Source of the DNA: an uncultured Bacteroidales bacterium
Lineage (GTDB): Bacteria > Bacteroidota > Bacteroidia > Bacteroidales > UBA932
Length of the DNA: 49,885 nucleotides
Assembly: GCA_944326325.1 (NCBI GenBank)
Contig: CALVDQ010000018.1
Location: 1-49,885 of the forward strand
Direction: 5' to 3'
Made by a program: the position numbers and the translations under genes. The notes under the pieces are model-generated. The model had not been told where the DNA came from. It did not search any database and was given only the letters and a program-made list of their open reading frames with translations. The first letter of the stretch is position 1; each line of letters opens with the position of its first letter. Shown piece after piece: positions 40,336 through 48,340 of this stretch.

Positions 40336-40893
40336 TTATTGCATTATCATGGCGAGAAACCTGGCCGGTTTGCCGTCCAGTGCCAGGAATCCGTGCGGCT
40401 TGGACGAGTCGAAGTACAGGCTGTCCCCCGGATTGAGTATCCATTCCTTCCCTTCGATATTGACAAGGAGCCGTCCCTCCATCACGAGGTGGAACTCCTG
40501 CCCTTCATGGGTGTTGTAGTGCATGACCGTTCCTGAAGGCTTGGGCTCGACGGTCACGATGAACGGGTCGGCTATCCTTCCTATGAATCCGGCTGCAAGC
40601 AGTTCGTACTTGTATTCCTTGGTCCTTTCCACCGAGATCCCCGTGCCTTTGCGGGTAAGGAAATAGGATTTCATCTTCGGCTCTTCTCCGAACATCAGTT
40701 CGTCCAGCGTGATGCCGTACCTGTGGGCGATTTTCTGCAGCAGGCTTACGGAGAGGTCCCTCTCGCCCGATTCGAGGGCCTTGTACTCATCCACGGTAAT
40801 GCCGCATCCTCCGGCGACATCCTCCATATCGAGGTCAAGCGCGTCGCGCAATCCTTTCAGCCGTTCGGCAATCTGTCTTATCTGTTCGTCCAT
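40336..40893 (-). CDS. XRE-family regulator with cupin domain
   Basis: The 185-residue protein has an N-terminal helix-turn-helix (about 8-65; LDLEDVAGGCGITVDEYKALESGERDLSV in helix order) and a C-terminal cupin (about 105-180; HYNTHEGQEFHLVMEGRLLV and LNPGDSLYFDSSKPHGF), with candidate metal-binding histidines and glutamate. It is likely a ligand-sensing repressor or activator of the downstream acyl-CoA synthetase gene, 10 bp away. It has its own -7 box at 40941-40948. Confidence 0.92.
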   Translation of the reverse strand: MDEQIRQIAERLKGLRDALDLDMEDVAGGCGITVDEYKALESGERDLSVSLLQKIAHRYGITLDELMFGEEPKMKSYFLTRKGTGISVERTKEYKYELLAAGFIGRIADPFIVTVEPKPSGTVMHYNTHEGQEFHLVMEGRLLVNIEGKEWILNPGDSLYFDSSKPHGFLALDGKPARFLAMIMQ

Positions 40894-40940
40894 AGCGGTT
40901 GTTTTTATTCAAGTAGTTGCCGCGAAGCCGCAGCAAAAGA

Positions 40941-40948
40941 CAAATTTA
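40941..40948 (-). promoter_or_regulatory. Promoter -7 box of the XRE-cupin gene
   Basis: TAAATTTG on the minus strand, 48 bp before the start codon, fits TAnnTTTG. Confidence 0.45.
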
Positions 40949-41029
40949 GAAACAGTTTTCGAGATGCAGTGAAAATTTTTGTCAAAAATTCTTCCGTCAG
41001 TCTTTCCGGTACGGCGGATACCGCTTATC

Positions 41030-42112
41030 TTACTGTCTCTGGGGAAAATATGCCGGACTTCCGATAATCCTTGCCAGGCCCGGGCTTCCTTCCTGTCCTA
41101 TGATTCTCCTGGCCCTGACAAGGCTTCCCGAAATCTCGTGGAAATCCGGATCTCCGGGAATTAGCGAACTTATCCTCACATATCTTGAGGAATGGATGAA
41201 TTTTCCCTCTCCGAGGTAGATGCCTACATGGGAGATGCGTCCTTTCCCGAAAAAAATCAGGTCACCGGTGCGCAGGTTTTCCGTTCTCCGGAGCATTTCC
41301 TTCCGGAAAAGAGGGTCATCAGCATATACCGCAGCCTTGTCGGCCGGGAACTTTACCGTGTCTGCGGACATTTCCACAGGCTGTCCGATTCCCGCCTGCT
41401 GCGAAGCGTTTCTCGGCAGCAGGACACCGTTGAGGAACCATACCATCCTGGTGAATCCGCTGCAGTCGGCTCCTTTTATTGATGTCCCTCCCCAGAGATA
41501 GGGAACACCGATAAAGTCCATTGCCGTGGCAATGATATTCTCCGGGGTCGCCTCCCGGCTTTCCGCCCATTCCCTGAATATGGCTACATCCCTTTTCCTT
41601 ACATATCCCGTCTCTCCGGACGGCAGGGCGGCTTCCAGATATTTTCCCGCTCTTTTTTTCCTGAGCAGGAGGAGGTCTCCGGACACAATGTCGCATATTT
41701 TCCGGGATTTTCCGGAAGGTTTCTCAAGGACTTTGCTGTAGTCGGCGATGCATATCACCTTTTCTGCGGCAATGTATTTCGAGATTTCTTCCCGGGACAT
41801 TTCATGCACTCCGAGGTCCACGCACCATGCCGTGTACGGATCCGGACTTCTGACTTTCCGCCAGTAGCCTTCTTCGTCAAGGATTTCCACCGGAGTCCCC
41901 ATGAGCAGCTGGTTCCCGAGTTCGGCCGTGAAGTCGGGCTGTTCCCGCAGATAGTTGGCCGACAGGGTAGTGACCGCATACCTTACGGAGTCCTGTCTCT
42001 GTTCTTCGGCATTTCCCGGGCCGGTACGGGGAGCCGCGGTCACGACTCCGGCAGCGAGGGCCGAGCAGGCAAGGACAACGGCAGCGGCCGTTTTCTGTAA
42101 CGTATTTTCCAA
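41030..42112 (-). CDS. NlpC/P60 (C40) peptidase with SH3 domains
   Basis: A secreted cell-wall peptidase, likely cleaving D-gamma-glutamyl-diamino acid bonds. From the proposed start it has a signal peptide (about 1-28), two bacterial SH3 domains (about 45-190) and a C40 domain with catalytic Cys in GADCSGFTRMV, His in GRISHVGIYLG and a second His in FIHSSRYVR. No ATG precedes the signal peptide; a TTG at 42112 after GGAAC fits, just downstream of a TATTTTTG box at 42138-42131. The longer frame to 42535 is antisense to the divergent SDR gene and is rejected. Confidence 0.88.
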   Translation of the reverse strand: MENTLQKTAAAVVLACSALAAGVVTAAPRTGPGNAEEQRQDSVRYAVTTLSANYLREQPDFTAELGNQLLMGTPVEILDEEGYWRKVRSPDPYTAWCVDLGVHEMSREEISKYIAAEKVICIADYSKVLEKPSGKSRKICDIVSGDLLLLRKKRAGKYLEAALPSGETGYVRKRDVAIFREWAESREATPENIIATAMDFIGVPYLWGGTSIKGADCSGFTRMVWFLNGVLLPRNASQQAGIGQPVEMSADTVKFPADKAAVYADDPLFRKEMLRRTENLRTGDLIFFGKGRISHVGIYLGEGKFIHSSRYVRISSLIPGDPDFHEISGSLVRARRIIGQEGSPGLARIIGSPAYFPQRQ

Positions 42113-42130
42113 TGTTCCTGTTTTTGCCTC

Positions 42131-42138
42131 CAAAAATA
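42131..42138 (-). promoter_or_regulatory. Promoter -7 box of the NlpC/P60 gene
   Basis: TATTTTTG on the minus strand, 18 bp before the TTG start at 42112. Confidence 0.45.
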
Positions 42139-42150
42139 GCGTTTTTTCCC

Positions 42151-42158
42151 TATCTTTG
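42151..42158 (+). promoter_or_regulatory. Promoter -7 box of the SDR gene
   Basis: TATCTTTG, 23 bp before the ATG at 42182, followed by CA as often seen in Bacteroidota. A TTTTTG at 42121-42126 could be the -33 region, at a slightly long spacing of 24 bp. Confidence 0.5.
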
Positions 42159-42181
42159 CAGCCGATTTTAAAAGCTATGAC

Positions 42182-42961
42182 ATGGCAAAATATGCGGTAG
42201 TGACCGGAGCCAGCTCCGGATTGGGGAGATGTATAGCTCTGGAACTGGCTGGAAAACAGATAAATACTATTCTGACTGCTTTGCCTGGAGAAAATCTTGC
42301 GGAAGTGTGCGAAGCTTGCAGAAAGACCGGGACACTGAGTGAATATTTCGAGTTCGACATGACGGACAAGGCTGCCCTTGTCGCTTTTGCCGCGACTGTC
42401 AATTCCGGGTATGACGTCTTTGCCCTGGTGAACAATGCGGGGACAGGAGGAAGCCGCCGTTTCGGGGAGGTTCCCCTCAGTTATGTGGATACCATAGTCC
42501 AGCTGAACGTGGCGGCGACCGTCATCCTTACCCATGAACTGTTGCCGAACCTCAGAAGGAACGCGCAGTCCTTCATCCTCAATATATCTTCCATGGCAGG
42601 GATCATCCCGACCGGTTACAAGACGGTGTATCCGGCCTCAAAGGCTTTCATCAAGAACTTTTCCCTTGGCCTGAGGGAGGAGCTTAAGCCGGACGGCATT
42701 TCCGTCAGTTTCGCCGTGCTCGGTCCCATGCCGACCAAGCCGGAGATAATATCGCGCATCAACAGACAGGGTCTGATAGGGCGCTCCCTTTCGGTAGCCC
42801 CGGAAAAGGTTGCGAAAATATGTGTGCGGAAAATGTTCTCGAAGCGCAGGGCCATCGTGCCTGGAAAACTGAATGCGCTGTCTTTCCATCTGGTGAAGAT
42901 AGTGCCGGAATATTTGAGGGGGATGCTGATGTCCAGGTCAGTCAGAAAACATGAACTGTAA
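42182..42961 (+). CDS. Short-chain dehydrogenase/reductase
   Basis: The 259-residue classical SDR has the cofactor motif GASSGLGRCIALEL, NNAGTGG, the catalytic Ser in NISSMAG and YxxxK in YPASKAF. Substrate unknown. It is followed after 62 bp by an NAD-dependent epimerase/reductase gene on the same strand, and the two may act together. Transcribed divergently from the NlpC/P60 gene from a 69-bp region with two -7 boxes. Confidence 0.92.
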   Translation: MAKYAVVTGASSGLGRCIALELAGKQINTILTALPGENLAEVCEACRKTGTLSEYFEFDMTDKAALVAFAATVNSGYDVFALVNNAGTGGSRRFGEVPLSYVDTIVQLNVAATVILTHELLPNLRRNAQSFILNISSMAGIIPTGYKTVYPASKAFIKNFSLGLREELKPDGISVSFAVLGPMPTKPEIISRINRQGLIGRSLSVAPEKVAKICVRKMFSKRRAIVPGKLNALSFHLVKIVPEYLRGMLMSRSVRKHEL

Positions 42962-43023
42962 GCGGAGGTGATGGAAGGACCGGTGCTCCGGGCGGAGTGT
43001 TTTTTATTATAATATAATAAGGT

Positions 43024-43947
43024 ATGGAAAAATCAATTCTTGTTACCGGTGCCAACGGGATGCTGGCGACAAATATCATCGAGAAACTGGCTTCAGCCGG
43101 CTACAAGGTGACGGGAACGGTGAGAAAAGGCAGGGCATACAAGGGTGTGTCCTCGGACAATATCGAAATCGTGGAAGCCGATTTCAAGGATGCCGGCGAG
43201 ATGGCTCCCCTCGTGGCGCGGTGCGATACGGTTTTCCATGTGGCTGCCATGACTTCGCAGTCCGAGAAGGACTATGAAGTCTTCAGGGCTGTGAATGTAA
43301 GGTCTACCGAGATGCTTCTCGAGCTTGCTGTAGCGAATTCCGTGAAGACTTTTGTCTATGTCAGTACGGCAAATACCATCGGCTTCGGTGCGGCGGAAGG
43401 CCGGGAGATGATGTACCCGTTCACCGAATCCCTCTATGCCAGGAGCAAGAAAGAGGCTGAGGATGCCGCCCTGTCCTATTCGGACAGGCTGAAGGTCGTG
43501 GTCGTGAACCCTACGTTCATGATCGGCAAGTACGGTTCGGAAAAGGGATCCAACAGGGTCTTCCGAATGGTCCGGAAGTCACCCGTACTTTTCTGCCCTT
43601 CCGGAGGAAAGAATGTAATAGATGTGCAGGAAGCCGCACGGGGCATGGTACTGGCCATGGAACGGGGAACGACAGGTTCCCAGTATCTTATCTGCGGCCG
43701 AAACTACACCTACAACGGCCTTTTCCGGAAAATCGCTTCAGGTTTCAATGTTCGCCGTATGTACATAAATCTGCCGGACTGGCTTCTGCGTCTCGCCGGG
43801 CACGCGGGTGATCTGATTGCCAGGTGCGGTATTTCCACCGAGGTTTCCTCGACCAACATGAACATCCTTCTTATAAAGAATTTCTATACTACGGACAAGG
43901 CAGCCCGTGAACTGGGCTTCCTGCCGCACGACCTTTTCGAGGAATAG
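43024..43947 (+). CDS. NAD-dependent epimerase/dehydratase-family protein
   Basis: The 307-residue extended SDR carries GANGMLATNIIEKL (cofactor site), HVAAMTSQ, STANTIGFG and YxxxK in YARSKKEAE. It resembles dihydroflavonol-reductase-like or NAD(P)-dependent sugar/steroid oxidoreductases; the substrate is not clear. It follows the SDR gene and ends before a strong palindromic terminator. Confidence 0.9.
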   Translation: MEKSILVTGANGMLATNIIEKLASAGYKVTGTVRKGRAYKGVSSDNIEIVEADFKDAGEMAPLVARCDTVFHVAAMTSQSEKDYEVFRAVNVRSTEMLLELAVANSVKTFVYVSTANTIGFGAAEGREMMYPFTESLYARSKKEAEDAALSYSDRLKVVVVNPTFMIGKYGSEKGSNRVFRMVRKSPVLFCPSGGKNVIDVQEAARGMVLAMERGTTGSQYLICGRNYTYNGLFRKIASGFNVRRMYINLPDWLLRLAGHAGDLIARCGISTEVSSTNMNILLIKNFYTTDKAARELGFLPHDLFEE

Positions 43948-43988
43948 AGGGGGTAGGGGTTATGAGGCCGGTTTTTCGAAGAAGAAAG

Positions 43989-44035
43989 AGGATTGAGGGG
44001 TGATACAAAGTTTCTTTGTATCACCCCTCAATCCT
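43989..44035. terminator. Bidirectional palindromic terminator between epimerase gene and tRNA-Ser
   Basis: Perfect 22-bp arms AGGATTGAGGGGTGATACAA... and complement around a TTT loop. It separates the plus-strand epimerase gene from the minus-strand tRNA-Ser. Confidence 0.85.
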
Positions 44036-44040
44036 CCTGG

Positions 44041-44128
44041 CGGAGAGATCGGGATTCGAACCCGAGATACGATTTTGTCGTATACACGCTTTCCAGGCGT
44101 GCCTCTTAAGCCACTCGAGCATCTCTCC
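44041..44128 (-). tRNA. tRNA-Ser(GGA)
   Basis: An 88-nt class II tRNA with acceptor GGAGAGA/TCTCTCC, discriminator G, anticodon stem CACGC/GCGTG, loop CTGGAAA (anticodon GGA) and a long variable arm (TACGA/TCGTA). CCA is not encoded. Confidence 0.95.
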
Positions 44129-44142
44129 TGAACGAGCCGGGA

Positions 44143-44538
44143 TTATTTCCCGAGCTCCATTATCACCTCCTTGTTCTCGTCGAGCAGAAGAAGCTTTTCT
44201 CCGTCTGCCTTGACTCTTACGGCCTTCCCCATCGCATCGAGGACAGACCTTTCGGTTTTCATGTTTTCTTCAGGGCCCGCCATCATGGTGGTAGCCATGT
44301 TTCCGAAGGATAAATCCTTGCCTTCGAGGGTATATGCCCCGTTCATTATGTTGCATCCGGTGTACCCGTGTACGCGGGATTCTTCGGTATTGAATTCCAC
44401 AAACGGCTTTTCTTCACCAATGACGGTTACGTCTTCCCCATTGACCTTGAGGATGTTCCATTTCCCCGAAAGGTCAGGCTGGCTGCAACATGAAGCCAGC
44501 ACGAGGACCGATGCCGCAAATGTAAGAATACGTTTCAT
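44143..44538 (-). CDS. META-domain (HslJ-like) lipoprotein
   Basis: The 131-residue protein has a lipobox (LASC, Cys17) followed by a META domain: LSGKWNILKVNGEDV, FVEFNTEESRVHGYTGCNIMNGAY, a MATTMMAGPEENMKTE patch and a C-terminal strand LLLLDENKEVIMEL. META domains occur in HslJ heat-stress proteins and in secreted virulence-linked proteins; the role is unknown. It is upstream of the tRNA-Ser gene on the same strand, and could contribute read-through to it. Confidence 0.9.
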   Translation of the reverse strand: MKRILTFAASVLVLASCCSQPDLSGKWNILKVNGEDVTVIGEEKPFVEFNTEESRVHGYTGCNIMNGAYTLEGKDLSFGNMATTMMAGPEENMKTERSVLDAMGKAVRVKADGEKLLLLDENKEVIMELGK

Positions 44539-44846
44539 AACATAAGGTATGTTAAAAAATCGGGCGCAAGATAGTAATTTTTTAGTTTATTTCAATATAA
44601 TTTTCACATCAGATGTCAGGAAAAACTGCCGGAACAACACGAAACTGCTGGAAAACAGTGATAAAACTTGTCTTTTACGAATTTATGGGTTAATTTTAAC
44701 CTCGGTCCCGTCCGGTACGGAGCGGATGGCGCCATGCCTGTCTCCGGAATGGCGTCTGACTTAAAGGGATTTTGGAAGCCGGCCCGGAAACCGGGTTTTC
44801 CCGCAGAACCTTGTCCCGGTGCGGTTTCATTTAATTTTAATGGATT
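44539..44846. other. Gene-free stretch between the META lipoprotein and YhhN-like genes
   Basis: An AT-rich left part (44539-44700) likely holds the divergent promoters; a TATCTTG box on the minus strand lies near 44570 and is a weak match. The right part is GC-richer with short inverted repeats (GGTCCCGTCCGGTACGGA; CCGGCCCGGAAACCGGG). No gene or clear RNA seen. Confidence 0.5.
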
Positions 44847-45551
44847 ATGTTCGGAAACAATATTTCAGGAAAGCCCCTGAAAGTGACGGTATGGCTCTCC
44901 TCGGTTATTTTCATTCTGTCGGCTGTCCTTTATTTCTTGCCGGTGGAGATTCCATGCAAGGTGTTTTTCCCTCTGGCTTCGGTGGCCGTCTTTTCCTTGT
45001 GGCTTTCGCCGGTCCCTGTCAGTATCGCCCTGATAGCTTCGGCCTGCGGAGACCTCATGGGGTCGGCCGGGAATTTCATGGCGCAGATGGAGTGTTTTGC
45101 CGTGGCCCACTTGTTTCTGTGCATATTCTTTATCAACAGACTCTTCCAGACCGGTAAGGCTTCGGCCAGAAGTTTCAGTGCCATCCTGACGGAAAAGCGG
45201 GTGGCATATCTGACCGTGACCGGTATTCTGGTCGGGGCAATCCTGCTTATGGCTATGGTCAGCATAGTCCCGGAGGTGCCTCGAGGAGCGTCGCGGGCGG
45301 GGGTGGCTTTCTATTCTATCGTGATTTCCCTGATGTTCTACACCGCCTTGCTGCAGAGGAGCATCTTCTATGCGGCGGGTGCGTTCCTTTTCGTGCTTTC
45401 CGACTTTATCCTGGCGTGGGACAGATTCGTCAGTCCCGTCCCGTACGGACATTATATCATAATGGTACCGTATTATCTGGCACAGTGGATGATTTATGTC
45501 CGCTCCACGAAATACCGGGTGGGCAAGAGCCTCCTGCTCGCACGCCTGTAG
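44847..45551 (+). CDS. YhhN-family membrane protein (lysoplasmalogenase-like)
   Basis: The 234-residue protein has about eight hydrophobic helices. The IASACGDLMG and VLSDFILAWDRF motifs, each with an Asp in a helix, correspond to the conserved acidic residues of the YhhN/TMEM86 family, whose characterised members hydrolyse the vinyl-ether bond of lysoplasmalogen. Bacteroidales of this type may make plasmalogens, but activity is inferred. It is convergent with the alpha/beta hydrolase gene (15 bp between stops). Confidence 0.85.
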   Translation: MFGNNISGKPLKVTVWLSSVIFILSAVLYFLPVEIPCKVFFPLASVAVFSLWLSPVPVSIALIASACGDLMGSAGNFMAQMECFAVAHLFLCIFFINRLFQTGKASARSFSAILTEKRVAYLTVTGILVGAILLMAMVSIVPEVPRGASRAGVAFYSIVISLMFYTALLQRSIFYAAGAFLFVLSDFILAWDRFVSPVPYGHYIIMVPYYLAQWMIYVRSTKYRVGKSLLLARL

Positions 45552-45566
45552 TTGATGACGGACGAT

Positions 45567-47027
45567 CTATATATGCCCGCCCGTCCACTCTACGATATCT
45601 GACAGCACTTCCTCCGAGAACGTCCAGGTGATTCCGGGATATTCCGCCGGGTTTCCGGTCCTGCAGTGCTGGAAGAGATGGTTAAGCCCCTCATACTCCA
45701 TGATTGCATTCCGCGGGTCTTTCCCCAGCATCTCTCTCAATACCGCAAGGTTGGTCCCTGCTATGACCTGGGTGTCGAGGCTTCCGATAGCCGTGAATAC
45801 AGGGCAGGTTATCTCCTTTATGTATTTCCCCGGATCGATGGCTATGAAACTGTCGAACCACGGGTTTTCCGTGCTGAATACCGATTCAAGATTCTTCCTC
45901 ATGTCTTCCGGAAGGGTGACCCCGTTCAGGATTTCAAGGGACATTATCAGCCTTGATACGTCCGGACTGACGTCGTCGTTCCCTGAAAGCTTGTATTCGT
46001 ACATCTTGTCAAGGATCGTACAATAGTCGTCCGCGACAGCTTTCGGTATCCCGAGCATAGGGAATATCCTGCGGTTCTGCTCCACTATGATCTGCCTGCC
46101 GCTCACCGCCGGACCTGCGAGGCTTATGATGAAGTCGGTTTTGTGCATCCCTGCGAGCATGAACGCGATAAGGCCTCCTTCGCTGTGCCCCAGGACTCCG
46201 GTCTTTCCGAAGATACCGAGGCTTTCAAGATATTCCAGTCCTGCCTTTGCGTCTTCCATGTTGGAATAGACCGTGACGGATGTCCCGTCGCCGCCGGATG
46301 CGCCTGTCCCCCTGTCGTCATATCTCAGGGAAGCTATGCCGTTCTTCGCGAACCAGTCGGCTATGACGGCAAAGGGTTTGTGTCCGAAGATTTCCTCGTC
46401 CCTGTTCTGCTGTCCGCTTCCTGTCACCATCAGGACTACCGGTACATTCCCATTATCCTTTTCAGTATATCCTTCCGGCAGGGTCAGCGTCCCGGACAAT
46501 GTCACGTCCCCGTTGCGGAAGGTCACTTCCTCTGTCTTGTAAGGGAACGGAGGGACAGGTGTCTGGGGCCGTTCCTGCACGGCTGTGCCCGGTTCCAGCA
46601 CGAGAGGCAGCGATGCCCCTGCCTGGGTGAAGACGCCGTCTATCCGCACAGGCGTCCCGTTATCGTCCCTGGTGATTTTTCCCACGTAATGTGCACCTAT
46701 GTCCGGGACCGAGACGGAGACCGAGTCTCCCGGATATTCCATCATTGTGGCTTCGAGTCCTTTCACCCCCTGGTCGGGACTGTCCAGGGTGCATCTGCCG
46801 CCGTTTTCTCCTTCCGGAAGATTGAATGTCAGGTTCAGGCTGAACACCCCGGTGTCTATCTTTCCTGTCCAGGGTCCGGCAGGACCGCCGTATCTGCCGG
46901 CCGTATCCGCCGTCACTGCCGCATTCTCCGTTTTTTGCCTCTCCGGTATCGGGGAAACCCGGGCTGCGGCAGGGAGCATGCCGGACAACAGGTATGCTGC
47001 CGCCAGGTATATGATCATCTTTTTCAT
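45567..47027 (-). CDS. Secreted alpha/beta hydrolase with N-terminal DUF domain
   Basis: The 486-residue protein has a signal peptide (about 1-22), an N-terminal beta-rich domain (about 40-160, DTGVFSLNLTFNLPEGENGG) and an alpha/beta hydrolase domain. It has the nucleophile elbow GHSEGG, RYDDRGTGASGG, an acid in GSLDTQV and a final His in LNHLFQH. It likely cleaves ester or amide bonds in the periplasm; the substrate is unknown. Start MKKMIIYLAAAY at 47027 gives a proper signal peptide, whereas the longer frame does not. A weak -7 box TATCTTTA lies at 47053-47060. Confidence 0.9.
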   Translation of the reverse strand: MKKMIIYLAAAYLLSGMLPAAARVSPIPERQKTENAAVTADTAGRYGGPAGPWTGKIDTGVFSLNLTFNLPEGENGGRCTLDSPDQGVKGLEATMMEYPGDSVSVSVPDIGAHYVGKITRDDNGTPVRIDGVFTQAGASLPLVLEPGTAVQERPQTPVPPFPYKTEEVTFRNGDVTLSGTLTLPEGYTEKDNGNVPVVLMVTGSGQQNRDEEIFGHKPFAVIADWFAKNGIASLRYDDRGTGASGGDGTSVTVYSNMEDAKAGLEYLESLGIFGKTGVLGHSEGGLIAFMLAGMHKTDFIISLAGPAVSGRQIIVEQNRRIFPMLGIPKAVADDYCTILDKMYEYKLSGNDDVSPDVSRLIMSLEILNGVTLPEDMRKNLESVFSTENPWFDSFIAIDPGKYIKEITCPVFTAIGSLDTQVIAGTNLAVLREMLGKDPRNAIMEYEGLNHLFQHCRTGNPAEYPGITWTFSEEVLSDIVEWTGGHI

Positions 47028-47182
47028 CTTGCGTGGTGATTGTTTCAACCGGTAAAGATACAAATTCCGGGAAGTTTCCCGGCTTTCTCCCGGAAAACTT
47101 TTCCAGGAAACTTCCCGGAAATTTTCAAATCTGGATTTTATGAAGTAATTTCGGGGAGATTTTGCTTATTACAACTGGTTTT

Positions 47183-48298
47183 ATGAAAAGGATTATGATC
47201 ATGATCGCTCTTGCGGTCTCTGCATGCTCGGGCAGCGGGGTTACGGATTCCGGCCTTGAGCCCGGGAAATTCATTTCCGGTCAGGACGGGAAGGCTACTG
47301 CCCTCTATACTCTCAGGAATTCTGCCGGGATGGAGGTATGTATCACCAACTTCGGCGGAAGGATAGTTTCCGTGATGGTTCCGGACAGGGACGGGAATTT
47401 CCGCGACGTTGTGCTCGGTTTTGACAACATACATGACTACGAGACAGTCCCGAGCGATTTCGGGGCGGCTATAGGCAGGTATGCCAACAGGATCAACCAG
47501 GGGCGTATCGTCATCGACGGGGTGCAGTACCAGCTTCCTGTGAACAACTACGGTCATTGCCTTCATGGCGGCCCTCATGGCTGGCAATATAAGGTATATG
47601 ACGTGGTGGAGTCCGGTCCGGACAGGCTGAAACTGCTGATGGACTCTCCGGACGGCGACGAGAACTTTCCCGGAAATGTCAAGGCCGAAGTCACATATAC
47701 TCTTACGGAGGACAATGCCCTGAGGATAGATTATTCCGCCGTCACGGACAAGCCTACTGTAATTAATATGACGAACCACTCCTATTTCAACCTTTCAGGA
47801 GACCCGTCCCGTTCCGCCATGGACCATGAACTTTATATAAACGCCGGCAATTTCACACCTGTGGACTCCACGTTCATGACTACGGGTGAAATCCTTCCTG
47901 TAAGCGGAACGCCTATGGACTTCACTGTCCCTAAGGTAATATCCAGGGATATAGATTCTGCTTATGTACAGCTCCAGAACGGCAAGGGGTACGACCATAA
48001 CTGGGTATTGGATACGGGCGGAGACCTTTCCAAGGTTGCAGCCTCACTGTATTGCCCGGAAAGCGGAATCCGTCTCGATGTCTATACGAACGAACCTGGT
48101 ATCCAGGTATATACGGGAAATTTCCTCGACGGTACGGTCAAGGGCAAGCACGGGATCGTGTACGGACATCGTGCATCCGTATGCCTTGAGACACAGCATT
48201 ATCCGGATTCCCCGAACAAGCCGGAATGGCCGTCGGTGGTGCTGAGACCCGGAGAAAAGTACGACAGTACCTGCATTTTCAGCTTTTCGGCCGAGTAG
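47183..48298 (+). CDS. Lipoprotein aldose 1-epimerase (mutarotase)
   Basis: The 371-residue enzyme interconverts alpha and beta anomers of aldoses such as galactose. A lipobox (AVSACSG) near residue 12 indicates a periplasmic or surface lipoprotein. The GalM fold is shown by FGGRIVSVMVPDRDG, HCLHGGPHGW (first His), NMTNHSYFNLSG (second His) and Glu in CLETQHYPDSPNK. Start ATG 47183 follows TTTT and is preferred to 47162. It precedes the antiporter gene by 42 bp. Confidence 0.93.
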   Translation: MKRIMIMIALAVSACSGSGVTDSGLEPGKFISGQDGKATALYTLRNSAGMEVCITNFGGRIVSVMVPDRDGNFRDVVLGFDNIHDYETVPSDFGAAIGRYANRINQGRIVIDGVQYQLPVNNYGHCLHGGPHGWQYKVYDVVESGPDRLKLLMDSPDGDENFPGNVKAEVTYTLTEDNALRIDYSAVTDKPTVINMTNHSYFNLSGDPSRSAMDHELYINAGNFTPVDSTFMTTGEILPVSGTPMDFTVPKVISRDIDSAYVQLQNGKGYDHNWVLDTGGDLSKVAASLYCPESGIRLDVYTNEPGIQVYTGNFLDGTVKGKHGIVYGHRASVCLETQHYPDSPNKPEWPSVVLRPGEKYDSTCIFSFSAE

Positions 48299-48340
48299 CG
48301 TAGCCAGACGGTTAGGCCGGGGAGTGAAGGAATCAGGAAG

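Noticed and set aside
42113..42535. N-terminal extension of the NlpC/P60 frame
   Set aside because: It is antisense to the clear SDR gene and lies upstream of the signal peptide and promoter.
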